A DNA stretch of 64,000 nucleotides from MWAR01 sp035388825 (GTDB lineage Bacteria; Muiribacteriota; Ozemobacteria; Ozemobacterales; Ozemobacteraceae): assembly GCA_035388825.1 (NCBI GenBank), contig DAOOQQ010000016.1, forward strand, positions 15,201 to 79,200, given 5' to 3'. Numbering within the stretch: position 1 is the stretch's first letter; every line of letters begins with the position of its first letter. A model generated the notes under the pieces. The model was not told where the DNA came from and made no database searches. It saw nothing but the letters and a program-made list of their open reading frames with translations. Below are positions 38,458 to 47,557 of this stretch, piece by piece. A program made the translations under genes and the position numbers.

Positions 38458-38462
38458 TCAGT

Positions 38463-38490
38463 CAGCGCCACATCGTTCGATGTGGCGCTG
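38463..38490. terminator. Perfect bidirectional terminator hairpin
   Basis: 12-bp stem CAGCGCCACATC (38463-38474) and its complement (38479-38490) with loop GTTC, followed by TTGTTG. It lies six bases after the ArdC-like gene and before the convergent minus-strand gene. Confidence 0.8.
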
Positions 38491-38524
38491 TTGTTGCCGG
38501 GATGAATTCCCCTGAATTCATGGC

Positions 38525-39205
38525 TCAGATGACAAGTTCAAGGAAGTCGCCGGTCGTGAAGAAACCTTTTCGGAGGCCGGTGAACGCCCAGTAGCAGAAA
38601 TCTTCGGAGTTCGCCATGATGCAATGCGTTCCAAGAGCTGCTTTGATACGGTTTTTGATGGTGTCGGGTGATGATATTTTCGGAGGCGGCTCGACCGGGA
38701 CGAGATTCTTCTCGGAATGGCCTTCCTGCTGGGCAAGCCTCATGAACTCGGAATAACTCAGCTCGCAGACGGTGTCGCGGGCCCGCGTGTTCCCGGGCTG
38801 GCCGATCGTGACGAACGTGTACCGGCATCCCGAGTCATGGCGGCACAGGATTGCATACGGGTTCCTGGAGCCGAGAAACGCTCCGTTGTCGAAGCAGACC
38901 ATCAGGTGATCGGTTCCGGGCGTCATGTGCAGCCCGGCGAACGCGGCGGCGCGGATGTTTCCCGAACACTGCTCGCCGGCGGTCTCGAGGTCAGCTTTCA
39001 GTTTTTGTATGGTGGCCAATACATTTTCGCGGCTCTCCTCCCCATCCTGGTCATCTTTTTTCTTCTTCGTCCACTTCATCCCGGTGCGGCTGACGGCGGG
39101 CTGTTCATCCTCAACCACGGATACGGCGGTCTTTTTTTTTTTTATACGCGATTTCCTCCGATGCAGTTTGAATTGGGCACAGGATGAACATAGCCGCGGT
39201 TTCAT
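38525..39205 (-). CDS. Possible LRAT/NC-type domain protein lacking the catalytic Cys
   Basis: 226 residues; residues 20-70 are Lys/Glu-rich and probably disordered. From about 95 the layout recalls the LRAT/NC fold: PGTDHLMVCFDNGAFLG (His region), a middle with SYSEFMRLAQ, then IKNRIKAALG and NSEDFCYWAFTGLRKG, which aligns with the family NCEHFxxWxxTG motif. The usual active Cys is Ser and the His after Glu is Asp, so if related it may be inactive or binding-only. ATG 39079 is an alternative start. No strong ribosome site. The function is unknown. Confidence 0.5.
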   Translation of the reverse strand: MKPRLCSSCAQFKLHRRKSRIKKKKTAVSVVEDEQPAVSRTGMKWTKKKKDDQDGEESRENVLATIQKLKADLETAGEQCSGNIRAAAFAGLHMTPGTDHLMVCFDNGAFLGSRNPYAILCRHDSGCRYTFVTIGQPGNTRARDTVCELSYSEFMRLAQQEGHSEKNLVPVEPPPKISSPDTIKNRIKAALGTHCIMANSEDFCYWAFTGLRKGFFTTGDFLELVI

Positions 39206-39293
39206 ACGATGTAAAATTCAAAGATTCTATCCGGCGTATCGAAATCTGTTATACTTGCGCCAGTAGGCTCCCAATCGAACCGCGCCGGGGGGG

Positions 39294-40175
39294 ATGACGA
39301 TGGATGTCAGGCTGTTGCGATATTTTCACGCCGTTGCGCGCCTGAAAAGCTTTTCGAAAGCGGCTGACGCGCTGTCCATTTCCCAGCCCGCGCTCAGCCA
39401 GGGGGTGAAGAATCTCGAAAAGGAGCTTCACTGCAGTCTCTTCATTCGTGGCAAAACCCTCCAGGTGACCGACGAGGGGGAAAAGTTATTTTCGCATTGC
39501 GAGGAATTGTTCCGGGTCCTTGAAAATATCGTTGACGATATAAGCAACACGAAGAGTCCCAGGAAGGGAACCATCAGGGTCGGGGTCCTCGAGAGCGTCC
39601 TTCTCTACTGGATGCCGGCCATTCTCGGCGACTACTTCACGAAGTATCCGAACGTGTCGGCCGCGTTCGAGAAGTCTGAGACCGTGGCGATCGAAAGCGG
39701 CGTGCTCGATGACAAACTCCATCTCGGAATCATTTCCCGGCCGTCTTTTTCACGCAAGCTCGAAGATATCGAGCTTGCTTCGTTCTCGCACAAACTCGTC
39801 GTTTCGAGCGAGTTCAGCGAAGACCTTCCCGGCCTCGCGAAGCATCTTCCCCTCTTTCTCCTGGGGAACTGGCAGGAACGGGCGCTGACCTCGGGAACGG
39901 ATCTTTTTGCCCGCGTTCCCGCCCTTCGGACGCTCAATCCGACCAACTGCGCGGTCCTGGTCCGCCAGATCGTCGCGAACAAGCTGGGAATGGCCGTTCT
40001 GCCTGCGTATCTCGCAGGCCCCGATCTTCGCGTGATCGAAGACTACCCCCTGCTGAAGATGGGTTTGTACCTGATCCGCCGGAAGAATCGGCGGCAGAAT
40101 CCTCTCGTCAACCAGTTCGCCGACTTCGTCTGCGAATGGCAGGCACGTTCGGCATTGATATCATCGCTAGACTGA
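39294..40175 (+). CDS. LysR-family transcriptional regulator
   Basis: 293 residues. N-terminal winged HTH in the LysR pattern (LLRYFHAVARLKSFSKAADA, then LSISQPALSQGVKNLEKEL) and a periplasmic-binding-like effector domain (GTIRVGVLESVLLYWMPAIL; NKLGMAVLPAYLAG). ATG 39300 is a second possible start. A TATACT lies about 40 bases upstream. LysR regulators often act on a divergent gene; the divergent neighbour is the LRAT-like gene 88 bases away. Confidence 0.93.
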   Translation: MTMDVRLLRYFHAVARLKSFSKAADALSISQPALSQGVKNLEKELHCSLFIRGKTLQVTDEGEKLFSHCEELFRVLENIVDDISNTKSPRKGTIRVGVLESVLLYWMPAILGDYFTKYPNVSAAFEKSETVAIESGVLDDKLHLGIISRPSFSRKLEDIELASFSHKLVVSSEFSEDLPGLAKHLPLFLLGNWQERALTSGTDLFARVPALRTLNPTNCAVLVRQIVANKLGMAVLPAYLAGPDLRVIEDYPLLKMGLYLIRRKNRRQNPLVNQFADFVCEWQARSALISSLD

Positions 40176-40481
40176 CAGGCGTTCCCTTCGGCGTCACGCG
40201 CAACGTCTATATAGACGAACATCCCGCAGTATCAGGCGCAGGTTTTCCACCCTACGACTATTGTTGCGGTTGAGACTGTTCGCTGAATGAGCGGTTTCAA
40301 AAAATAGATTTTGAAAACTGTTAAGTTGTTGCCTGGGAAATTCGAATATACCAATAGAAGGAAATAAGTAGCCCGACAAGAATCCGCCACGTTTCGAAGC
40401 AGACGATCGTCGGCCCCTGCCCCACCTACCTGTCCGCCGTCCGTTACGGGTTTTCCGAAAACGCGATTCCGGAGGTGTCGT
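40176..40481. other. Intergenic stretch, no feature recognised
   Basis: 306 bases between the LysR gene and the HTH gene, rich in short AT tracts near 40290-40380. Apart from the strong ribosome site (GGAGG 40471-40475) of the next gene I see nothing specific. Confidence 0.4.
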
Positions 40482-40775
40482 ATGAGCGTTCGAGGCGTCG
40501 TCAAGCGATACGCGCTGATCATCGAGAAGGTGACGCGGTGCCGGTTTCCCACGCTGGAGGCGATTCAGCGGTTCCTGTGCTCGCACGGGTTCGAGGTGTC
40601 GAAGCGGACGATCCAGCGGGACATCGAAGGCATCGAGCTCGAGTTCGGCATTTCGATCACGTATGACCGGCCGCACCGGGGATATGCTCTCATCCGGGAA
40701 GAGGGCGAAACCCCCGACATCTTCCTCCGCTTTCTCGCGATGACCGGCGGCCGCGGAACCGGAACCCAGACATGA
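40482..40775 (+). CDS. Small HTH_11-type DNA-binding protein (WYL regulator N-terminus only)
   Basis: 97 residues. LEAIQRFLCSHGFEVSKRTI, followed by QRDIEGIELEFGISITYDR, is the winged HTH that begins WYL-domain and DeoR-like regulators, ending with the wing (RGYALI). The WYL ligand domain that usually follows (about 200 residues) is absent; a stop comes after a short Gly/Thr tail. GGAGG is 6 bases before ATG. It lies about 230 bases before the AAA+ operon and may regulate it. Confidence 0.75.
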   Translation: MSVRGVVKRYALIIEKVTRCRFPTLEAIQRFLCSHGFEVSKRTIQRDIEGIELEFGISITYDRPHRGYALIREEGETPDIFLRFLAMTGGRGTGTQT

Positions 40776-41003
40776 GCCCCGGAAGGATAGAGCGCTTCAG
40801 AACGTCACCTGGCAACCACGACACCTCTTGTCATAGTCAGTGATATAGGATTCACCGGAATTCTGTCGGTCTGATGCTCCGCACCTGAAGTTTCGGTCCG
40901 TTTAGGCGACGCACACATCATCCCAGTCATTCTTTTCGCGACCGGCGGTTTCATCATGAAGCCGGTCATCGTTCGACGCGCGACGGAAACGAACGGAGGA
41001 ACC

Positions 41004-43199
41004 ATGGGTACCATGCTGATCAACTGTGACGACACCCAGGCGGGCGTGCGGTTCCTGGCCCTGCGGTGCATGCGGCACTGCATCGCGACCCACCATGCGC
41101 TGTTCGACAAGGAGGCCATCGAGAAAATCTTCGCGTTCCTGCCGAAGCCCGAACTCGTCAGCCTGCTGACGCGGCTCCACCCCAAGCTCCGGCGCGTGGG
41201 GAAACGCTGGATCAGCCACGGCCTGTACCAGTATGCGTTCCTCGAGCCGCCCGTTCCCGACGACGTTGCCCGTGCCGTCGCCGAGCTCGAGCCCGTTCAT
41301 GCCCTCTATATCCCCGAGATCCTCGCGGTCATCGACCGCCTGCTCGCCGACATTGCGCCCGACGGCGAGACGCCGAACTCGGCGCCGTTCCCACAACTGG
41401 CGGAGATCACGCGCGTGTTCCGGCTTTCCGAAGACGAGAGCGCGATCCTGGCGTTCTGCTTCATCAACGGCATCCATTCGCCGTTCAACGAGGTCATCCA
41501 GAAGCTCGGCGGCTTCCTGAACTTCGGGTTGAGCGGCAACCTCGTCTCGCTGTTCCACCCCATTCCCCGCGCGCGCGCCGACGCGATCTGCTCGAGCGGC
41601 GGCCTTCTCAGGCGGCTCGGCTTCATCAACGAGAACCTGGTGCCGACCCCCGAGATCTGCGAGTTTCTCCAGGGCTTCCGGACCCGGCCGCTCAACGATA
41701 TGTATTACACGATGTATGACGAACGGCCGGTTCCCGCCGACCGCCTCGTGATGCGAACGGAAGACATCGAGACGATCGGCACGCTCGTAGCGAACCGCCG
41801 TCCGGGTGAAGGGCTCGACATCCTGTTCTCCGGCCCGGCCGGAACGGGCAAAACGGAATCTGCCCGCTCGCTCGCGACGTTTTTCGGTCTTCGACTCTTC
41901 GAGATCCGCGCCCGATGCGACACCCAGGAAAACGTCGCAGAAGTCCCCTTCCGCATGCGCGCCCTTCGTGCCTGCCGGAACGCCCTCGCCGGCCGAGCCG
42001 ACGCCGCGATCCTGATCGACGAGGCCGACGCCATGGTCGCAACTCCCCTTGCCGCGTTCGATCTCACGCCCGGAACAGCCGGCAAAGCCGTTATCAACGA
42101 GACCCTCGACACGGCCGCCGACATTCAGATCTGGATCGTCAACCATGCGGAAACGCTCGATCCGTCCGTCCGGAGACGGTTCGCCCACGCCGTCCGGTTC
42201 GAACGAGCCTCGGCGAGGATGCGCCGGATGATCTGGGAAACCGCCCGCGCACGGTATGGAATGACCCGACTGCTCGACGACGCGGCGATCGCCGACCTCG
42301 CCGAACGGTACGAGACGGATGCGGGAGGCATCGACTCCGCCCTCAGGCACACCCGGCATCTTTCCGGAAACGGCGTTGCCCCGGGTGAGGTCCTGGCTCA
42401 GATCGAACGGCTTCTCGCCGGCCAGGCGCGGTTCACACCGGGCGAGTCCGGTCATGGGCCGGCGGGCTTCGATCGCGAGCCCACGGTGGGCATCGAGCAT
42501 CTGAACATCGAGCCGCGCGCCGATCTCGACATGATAGTGCACGCTATAGCAGGTGTATCGGGTGAAGACCGGCTTCCGGCGCTCCGAATCCTTCTGCAGG
42601 GCCCTCCCGGAACCGGGAAGTCGCGGTTCGCCGCGGAACTCGCCCGCCGCATCGGGAGGCCCCTGCGGGTGAAGACGGCCGCCGCGATCCTCAGCCCCTT
42701 CGTCGGGCTGGCCGAGCGGGCCGTGCACGAGGCGTTCCGCGAAGCAGCTTCCGAAGGCGCGGTGCTGTTCTTCGACGAGATCGACAGCCTGCTGTTCACA
42801 CGCGACCGGGCATCGGCGAGCTGGGACGTCTCCCGTGTCAACGAACTGCTTTCGGCGATGGACAGCCACCCGGGCATCTTCCTCGCCGCGACGAACCACC
42901 TCCAGGCCATCGACCCTGCCGCCCTGCGCCGGTTCGAGTTCAGACTGGACTTCGGCCCCCTCGACGGAAACGACGCGAAAGCCTTTTACGAAACCCTGCT
43001 GGCGCCCCTGGCGGGCGTGGAAACTCCCGAACAGGTTCATCGCCGGTTCGCATCTCTTCCCCGGTTGACGCCGGCCGATTTCACCCGGGTCCGCAGGCGG
43101 TTCACTCTCCGGACGGCTTCCCGTCCCGATCACGCAGCCCTGATCGGCGCACTCGAAGCCGGATGCACCAGGGACCAGTGGAAAGGAGCACGATCATGA
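41004..43199 (+). CDS. Tandem AAA+ ATPase, first of a paralogous pair
   Basis: 731 residues. After about 245 residues of unrecognised helical sequence come two AAA+ modules. D1 has Walker A SGPAGTGKTES (near 276) and Walker B AAILIDEADAM (near 333). D2 has GPPGTGKSRF (near 533), VLFFDEIDSLL (near 590), sensor-1 Asn in AATNHLQ and arginine-finger-like ALRRFEFR. This resembles the classic (Cdc48/FtsH-like) AAA clade. ATG 41004 is chosen for GGAGG 4 bases upstream. The following gene is a paralogue overlapping by ATGA, so the two probably form a hetero-oligomeric ring. Substrate unknown; centre of the candidate system. Confidence 0.85.
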   Translation: MGTMLINCDDTQAGVRFLALRCMRHCIATHHALFDKEAIEKIFAFLPKPELVSLLTRLHPKLRRVGKRWISHGLYQYAFLEPPVPDDVARAVAELEPVHALYIPEILAVIDRLLADIAPDGETPNSAPFPQLAEITRVFRLSEDESAILAFCFINGIHSPFNEVIQKLGGFLNFGLSGNLVSLFHPIPRARADAICSSGGLLRRLGFINENLVPTPEICEFLQGFRTRPLNDMYYTMYDERPVPADRLVMRTEDIETIGTLVANRRPGEGLDILFSGPAGTGKTESARSLATFFGLRLFEIRARCDTQENVAEVPFRMRALRACRNALAGRADAAILIDEADAMVATPLAAFDLTPGTAGKAVINETLDTAADIQIWIVNHAETLDPSVRRRFAHAVRFERASARMRRMIWETARARYGMTRLLDDAAIADLAERYETDAGGIDSALRHTRHLSGNGVAPGEVLAQIERLLAGQARFTPGESGHGPAGFDREPTVGIEHLNIEPRADLDMIVHAIAGVSGEDRLPALRILLQGPPGTGKSRFAAELARRIGRPLRVKTAAAILSPFVGLAERAVHEAFREAASEGAVLFFDEIDSLLFTRDRASASWDVSRVNELLSAMDSHPGIFLAATNHLQAIDPAALRRFEFRLDFGPLDGNDAKAFYETLLAPLAGVETPEQVHRRFASLPRLTPADFTRVRRRFTLRTASRPDHAALIGALEAGCTRDQWKGARS

Positions 43200-45508
43200 G
43201 CAGATGGACGAATCTGAATAACCGGTTGAAACACCGAATCCAACATTCAGGGGCCCTGTATTTCGACGCAAGAAACCCCCTTCATCTCTGTGACAAAGGC
43301 GCCCAACTCATCGTTCTGCGGGCAGGCGTCACGTATCTGATGCGTTTCGGCAAGTCCCTGGATCGCGAGCCGGCAACGCCCCTTGATCGCGAGCCGGCGA
43401 GGGCCCTATTCGATCTTCTTCCGGTTTCGGCGCGAAAACCGTTCTTCAAGAACCTGTATCGGGTCATGGCGCCACGTGAAACGGCCCTCAGAAAAGACAA
43501 ACGCTTCGATAATCTCTTCAGCAGCCCTCCGGACTTCGACGATATCGTCACATTCCTGAGGTATTACCCAGATTCGCATCAGGTTCTGCATGAGGGTTTT
43601 CAGATAGAGGTTGAGCGGCTCGAACGCAACATAGCCTCCCATGCCTCACCATTCATGAAGAAACTCGAGGAGGTGAAGTCGACATTCCGACTGAGCCCTA
43701 TCGAAGCTCATATCGTGGCTCTCGGCGCCCTCTACCAATTGTCGAAAATCATGGAATGTCTCGTCGACTCGTTGCCTCGATGCCGCCATGGCAGGCGTAT
43801 GCAGTTGAAACTTTTCGAGTTTCTCGATGCGAATCGTCTGGATATGCTCAAATATGCATCCCCTGAAGGAGCGCTTCAGAAACTCGGCCTGCTCGACAGG
43901 GACGGCGACATCAGGGGCGAGGTTGTCGAGTTTCTCGTCGGCGGGCGCAGAGAGCCTCTGACGAGTTCGTATTTCGATCGGTTCAAAGGCCCATCTCTTC
44001 CGCTCGAAAAGCTCATGATCGTAAAGAAAGATGTCGAGACGATCCGGACGCTTCTTTCGAATCGGAAACCGAAACAGGGCATCAACATTCTGCTCGCCGG
44101 CCCGCCTGGCACCGGAAAGACCGAGACCGTGCATTCGCTCGCGAAGGAGCTCGGCCTCAATCTGTTCGAGATCGCCTCGATGCAGAAAAGGCATGACGGC
44201 GATGGCGATATCGGCCAGAGTAACGATTACTTTCGCATGAGAGCTCTCGTCGCATGCAGGTATGCGTTCGGCGATTACCCCGATACCGCCGTGCTGATCG
44301 ACGAATCGGATTCCCTTCTCGGCGGAGGCGGCTCAAGAAGCCTCTTCGGCCCTTCGAGGTCTTCCCTCGGAAAGGCGATGATCAATGACGGGCTCGACAC
44401 GGCCGTCTGCCCACAGTTCTGGATCGCCAACGATATCGACGGAATCGATCCGTCGACGAGGCGCCGGTTCGATTACGCGATCAGGTACGAGCGCCCGACG
44501 CCGAAAGACCGCGTGTCGATCTGGGAAACGGCGGCTAACAAACACGGGATGGCCGGCCTTCTGCGGCCCGAAGACCTCGAACGGTTCGCCCGGGAATGGC
44601 CTGTCAGCGCAGGCGGCATCGACTCCGCCCTCAGGAATGCGGCGCGCGTTCCGAAGAAAGCGATGACCCGTTCCGAATTCGTCGCCTATATCAACCGCCT
44701 CATCGAATCACAGCTTCTGTTCACCGAAGAGGAAGGGAAGGCCGAAACCGTCCGGGCCGCATCGGAGGAGCAGGTCGCGATCGAGATGCTGAACATCGAG
44801 CCGGCGGCGAACCTGAAATGCATTCTCGAGGTCGTAGCCAGGTGGCGTGAAGCACCGGAAAAGCGGGGCCTGAACATCCTGCTCCAGGGGCCGCCCGGCA
44901 CGGGAAAGACGCATTTCGCGCGCAGGCTCGCCGAGCTGCTGGGCCGACCTCTGCATGCGAAGACCGGCTCCGAGATCCTGAGCCCCTACGTCGGGATGAC
45001 GGAGAAGACGATCCGCGAGGTGTTCCGGCAGGCCGGCCGCGAGTCGGCGGTGCTGTTCCTCGACGAGATCGACAGCCTGCTTTCGAGCCGGGAAAAGGCC
45101 GTGCGAAGCTGGGAGGTGACGCAGGTGAACGAACTGCTCTCGGCGCTCGAGTCGTTCGACGGGGTGTTCGTGGCGGCGACGAACCATGTCTCGACGCTGG
45201 ATTCAGCCTCGATGCGGCGCTTCCACTTCCAGCTCGAGTTCGGGCCGCTGACGCCGGCAGGTGCGGAGACGTTCTATCGCGATCTTCTCGCCGGGTTTGC
45301 GGGCGGCGACGTTCCGGCCGGGGTGGCGGCGCAACTCAGGCGGCTGACGGGGCTCGTTCCGAGCGATTTCGCGAACGTGCGCAAGCGCCTCACGCTGGTG
45401 CCCGGCATGACCGCGACGCACGACGAGCTTCTCGGCGGCCTCGCCGACATGTGCAAAGCCCGCTTCCCGCGCCGAAAGCAGGCGATCGGCTTCAACAACA
45501 ACGGATGA
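43196..45508 (+). CDS. Tandem AAA+ ATPase, second of a paralogous pair
   Basis: 770 residues, same plan as the upstream gene. Unrecognised N-terminal about 275 residues; D1 with AGPPGTGKTET (near 301) and AVLIDESDSLL (near 365); D2 with GPPGTGKTHF (near 564), VLFLDEIDSLL (near 619), AATNHVST and SMRRFHFQ. Both proteins share the spacer phrase EPxAxLxxI between modules and the GGIDSALR segment in the D1 lid, so they arose by duplication. The start overlaps the preceding stop (ATGA), with AAGGAG 7 bases upstream. A small tandem duplication encodes LDREPA twice near residues 57-71. Confidence 0.85.
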   Translation: MSRWTNLNNRLKHRIQHSGALYFDARNPLHLCDKGAQLIVLRAGVTYLMRFGKSLDREPATPLDREPARALFDLLPVSARKPFFKNLYRVMAPRETALRKDKRFDNLFSSPPDFDDIVTFLRYYPDSHQVLHEGFQIEVERLERNIASHASPFMKKLEEVKSTFRLSPIEAHIVALGALYQLSKIMECLVDSLPRCRHGRRMQLKLFEFLDANRLDMLKYASPEGALQKLGLLDRDGDIRGEVVEFLVGGRREPLTSSYFDRFKGPSLPLEKLMIVKKDVETIRTLLSNRKPKQGINILLAGPPGTGKTETVHSLAKELGLNLFEIASMQKRHDGDGDIGQSNDYFRMRALVACRYAFGDYPDTAVLIDESDSLLGGGGSRSLFGPSRSSLGKAMINDGLDTAVCPQFWIANDIDGIDPSTRRRFDYAIRYERPTPKDRVSIWETAANKHGMAGLLRPEDLERFAREWPVSAGGIDSALRNAARVPKKAMTRSEFVAYINRLIESQLLFTEEEGKAETVRAASEEQVAIEMLNIEPAANLKCILEVVARWREAPEKRGLNILLQGPPGTGKTHFARRLAELLGRPLHAKTGSEILSPYVGMTEKTIREVFRQAGRESAVLFLDEIDSLLSSREKAVRSWEVTQVNELLSALESFDGVFVAATNHVSTLDSASMRRFHFQLEFGPLTPAGAETFYRDLLAGFAGGDVPAGVAAQLRRLTGLVPSDFANVRKRLTLVPGMTATHDELLGGLADMCKARFPRRKQAIGFNNNG

Positions 45509-45519
45509 AGGAGGGAGAC

Positions 45520-46071
45520 GTGAAAGCGCTCATCATCGCCGACGTCGACGATCTCAAATGGCGTGGCGGAAGCGGCAAGGCGGATATCGTCATCTCGTGC
45601 GGGGATACGGCGGAGTGCCTGGTCCTGGAAGCGGCACGAGCGTTCATGTGCGACTGCATCGTGGCGGTGAAAGGGAACCACGACCCAGATACCCCGTTCA
45701 TGCCGCCGGTAGTCGATCTGCATCTCGCCGTGCGGGAGTTCGGCGGGCTGAGATTCGCCGGGTTCGGCGGGGCATGGCGGTACAAGCCACGCGGGCTTCA
45801 TCTCTACGAACAGGATGAAGTCGAGGCCGAACTTGCGAAACTGCCGCCCGTGGACATTCTCGTCTGCCACAACTCCCCTCTTGGGGTTCACGACAGACCT
45901 GACGGCATTCACACAGGTTTTTCAGGGCTCAACACGTATATCCGGCAGTCCCGGCCCCGGCTTCTGATTCACGGTCACCAGCACCAGAACATCGAGACGC
46001 TCGTCGACACGACCCGCGTCATCGGCGTCTACGGCCATCGCCTGCTCGATCTGCCCAGCGTATTGCCATGA
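45520..46071 (+). CDS. Calcineurin-type metallophosphoesterase
   Basis: 183 residues from GTG 45520, chosen because AAGGAGG (45508-45514) lies 5 bases upstream; in-frame ATG 45505 has no such site. Metal-binding motifs in order: Asp in LIIADVDD, SCGDTAE, GNHDPD, CHNSPLG and HGHQHQN. The compact size fits YfcE/MJ0936-like phosphodiesterases or small phosphatases; the first motif lacks the usual DxH His (DVD). It follows the second ATPase by 11 bases, so it belongs to the same operon. Probable role: hydrolysing a phosphodiester or cyclic phosphate in the candidate system (inference). Confidence 0.85.
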   Translation: MKALIIADVDDLKWRGGSGKADIVISCGDTAECLVLEAARAFMCDCIVAVKGNHDPDTPFMPPVVDLHLAVREFGGLRFAGFGGAWRYKPRGLHLYEQDEVEAELAKLPPVDILVCHNSPLGVHDRPDGIHTGFSGLNTYIRQSRPRLLIHGHQHQNIETLVDTTRVIGVYGHRLLDLPSVLP

Positions 46072-46088
46072 ACAAAAGGATGAGCTGA

Positions 46089-46592
46089 ATGGAATTCAAA
46101 CATACGATCGATGCCATTGCGAAGAAGACACCGAGAGAAGAAGCCGATGCTCGTCGAGCAGGTCTTCTTCGACTGGATGAGCCTGCGAGAGGGGCGGAGG
46201 TCGGGCTCTGGTGGTTGATCGAAAACAACATCTTTCGTCTGGCCCAGCCATGGTCCCAAGCACCTGAGGAGGACGGCTGGCACATGATCGAGGACATCCA
46301 TGACCATGCCTGGGCTGACATGAAAGCCGCTTTGGCGTCGAGGTTTCCTTCGATCATTCACCTCAGATACAACGACCCCGAACGAGGTCGGGTCTGGTAT
46401 CGCCCTCGAGAGAATACTTTCTTCATTACCTGCTCCAAGCTCATCAAAGCTGAACAAGCCATCATTCGTACAATCATGGAGAAGTTCGGGATAACCGCAA
46501 AGGCCGTCCGTGTCGTGAATGACCCACAGTATGACGTTCGTCCGTTGCCATTGCAGGACAGGAATACACCGAATGAAATTCCACGCATTTGA
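46089..46592 (+). CDS. Small protein with the island's shared ~115-residue module
   Basis: 167 residues. Residues about 35-150 align with two segments of the 721-residue protein at 57219-59384: EVGLWWLIENNIFRL, a middle acidic helix, ASRFPSIIHL, ERGRVWYRPRENTFFI, then IMEKFGITAKAVRVV. Shared landmarks are G-(L/H)-(F/W)-x-(V/L/I), RFP, RGxVxY and FGIPxxSV-like. AAAGGA lies 8 bases before ATG, and the gene follows the phosphoesterase by 17 bases. Function unknown; no catalytic residues recognised. Confidence 0.72.
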   Translation: MEFKHTIDAIAKKTPREEADARRAGLLRLDEPARGAEVGLWWLIENNIFRLAQPWSQAPEEDGWHMIEDIHDHAWADMKAALASRFPSIIHLRYNDPERGRVWYRPRENTFFITCSKLIKAEQAIIRTIMEKFGITAKAVRVVNDPQYDVRPLPLQDRNTPNEIPRI

Positions 46593-46606
46593 ATGGAGAA
46601 GTATAT

Positions 46607-46876
46607 ATGCCTGGGTTTATAGATGATCTCAGAATTCTCGTCAGGCAATGCCTTGCCTGCGACGGCAGGGATCGGTTCGTTCGGTCTCTTGGATACAGAA
46701 ACATTTCGAAGGGGCTTCGCCGGATCGATGCGTTTCTCTGCGGCGGAGAACCGGCGCAGGATCGTCTCGACCGGCTGGCGCATATTCTCGGCCTGGATCC
46801 GGCTGACGTCGTATGCAAAGCACCAACGCTATCACTGGCCCACATGGGGTGCCTCAAACCCGGGGGAATATTATGA
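46607..46876 (+). CDS. Small GYRN-domain protein
   Basis: 89 residues. VRQCLACDGRDRFVRSLGYR, then NISKGLRRIDAFLCGG and RLAHILGLDPADVV, align closely with the N-terminal third of the 212-residue protein at 60525-61163 (FSRALGYRN, KGIRRIEKFLAG, RIAVALHLEPNIM). The pattern resembles an XRE-like helical DNA-binding fold, but I cannot name a family. GGAG is 8 bases before ATG 46607. Its last codon overlaps the next start (ATGATG). Confidence 0.72.
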   Translation: MPGFIDDLRILVRQCLACDGRDRFVRSLGYRNISKGLRRIDAFLCGGEPAQDRLDRLAHILGLDPADVVCKAPTLSLAHMGCLKPGGIL

Positions 46877-47505
46877 TGATTCCAATACAGTATTCAGATC
46901 CAAGCGATTCGAAGACGTCCTTTCATATTGTTACTCATATTCAAGCCAGTGAAATCAAGTATTTCACCGATAAGCGTTTTGGAGAGTGCTTTTGGTCGAA
47001 TGATGTAAAGGCACCGAAAGAAGAACAATGCCAGGAATATATGATGCGGTTGTTTTCTTTGGCAAGCCTTCCTCCAGAATCGAAATTCACTTCAGCTTTC
47101 ATAAAATCACCATGCTTTTCTTGTGAGCATTGTTGGGAATATGGATCTATATCCTTATTTTTGGAATTAGAAAGGATAAGAGAATCAACAATCGTCTTCA
47201 ATGGCGATGTGAAGAATTTGGCTTTCAAGATTTTCGGCCAGAATTGCTCACCGAAAAAGTATTTGAGATTTCATTCCCTTGACATCCCAGCATTTCACAT
47301 GTTGGTCCATCTTCAAAGATACTATTGGAATTACATGGCTCATGCGATGTTCAAAAAGCCGTTTTTCCCTCGAATGGTTGGAAGCTATTTCGAAGTAAGG
47401 ATTTTGCGGCCGATTACCAGGAAGGACATAAGCATGATTGTAATTCCGATGGATCTTGATAAAGCCTCGGTTAAAAGGGTCGAAGAATTGGCTAACTCAG
47501 ATTGA
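46873..47505 (+). CDS. Unknown AT-rich protein in the AAA+ operon
   Basis: 210 residues from ATG 46873 (ATG 46876 also possible), preceded by GGGGGA at 6 bases. There is a CFSCEHCWEYG cluster near residue 80 that could bind a metal; otherwise a mix of helices and strands (LDIPAFHMLVHLQRYYWNYM). Base composition is much more AT-rich than its neighbours, indicating a separate origin, yet the start overlaps the previous gene's end. No family recognised. Confidence 0.6.
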   Translation: MMIPIQYSDPSDSKTSFHIVTHIQASEIKYFTDKRFGECFWSNDVKAPKEEQCQEYMMRLFSLASLPPESKFTSAFIKSPCFSCEHCWEYGSISLFLELERIRESTIVFNGDVKNLAFKIFGQNCSPKKYLRFHSLDIPAFHMLVHLQRYYWNYMAHAMFKKPFFPRMVGSYFEVRILRPITRKDISMIVIPMDLDKASVKRVEELANSD

Positions 47506-47557
47506 AGAACGCCCTGACAAATGATTCGACAAGGTAATTATCAAAAGGAGGTCTCGA

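Noticed and set aside
40902..43133. 743-codon minus-strand frame opposite the first AAA+ gene
   Set aside because: Shadow; Arg/Gly/Asp-rich with no family features and no ribosome site.
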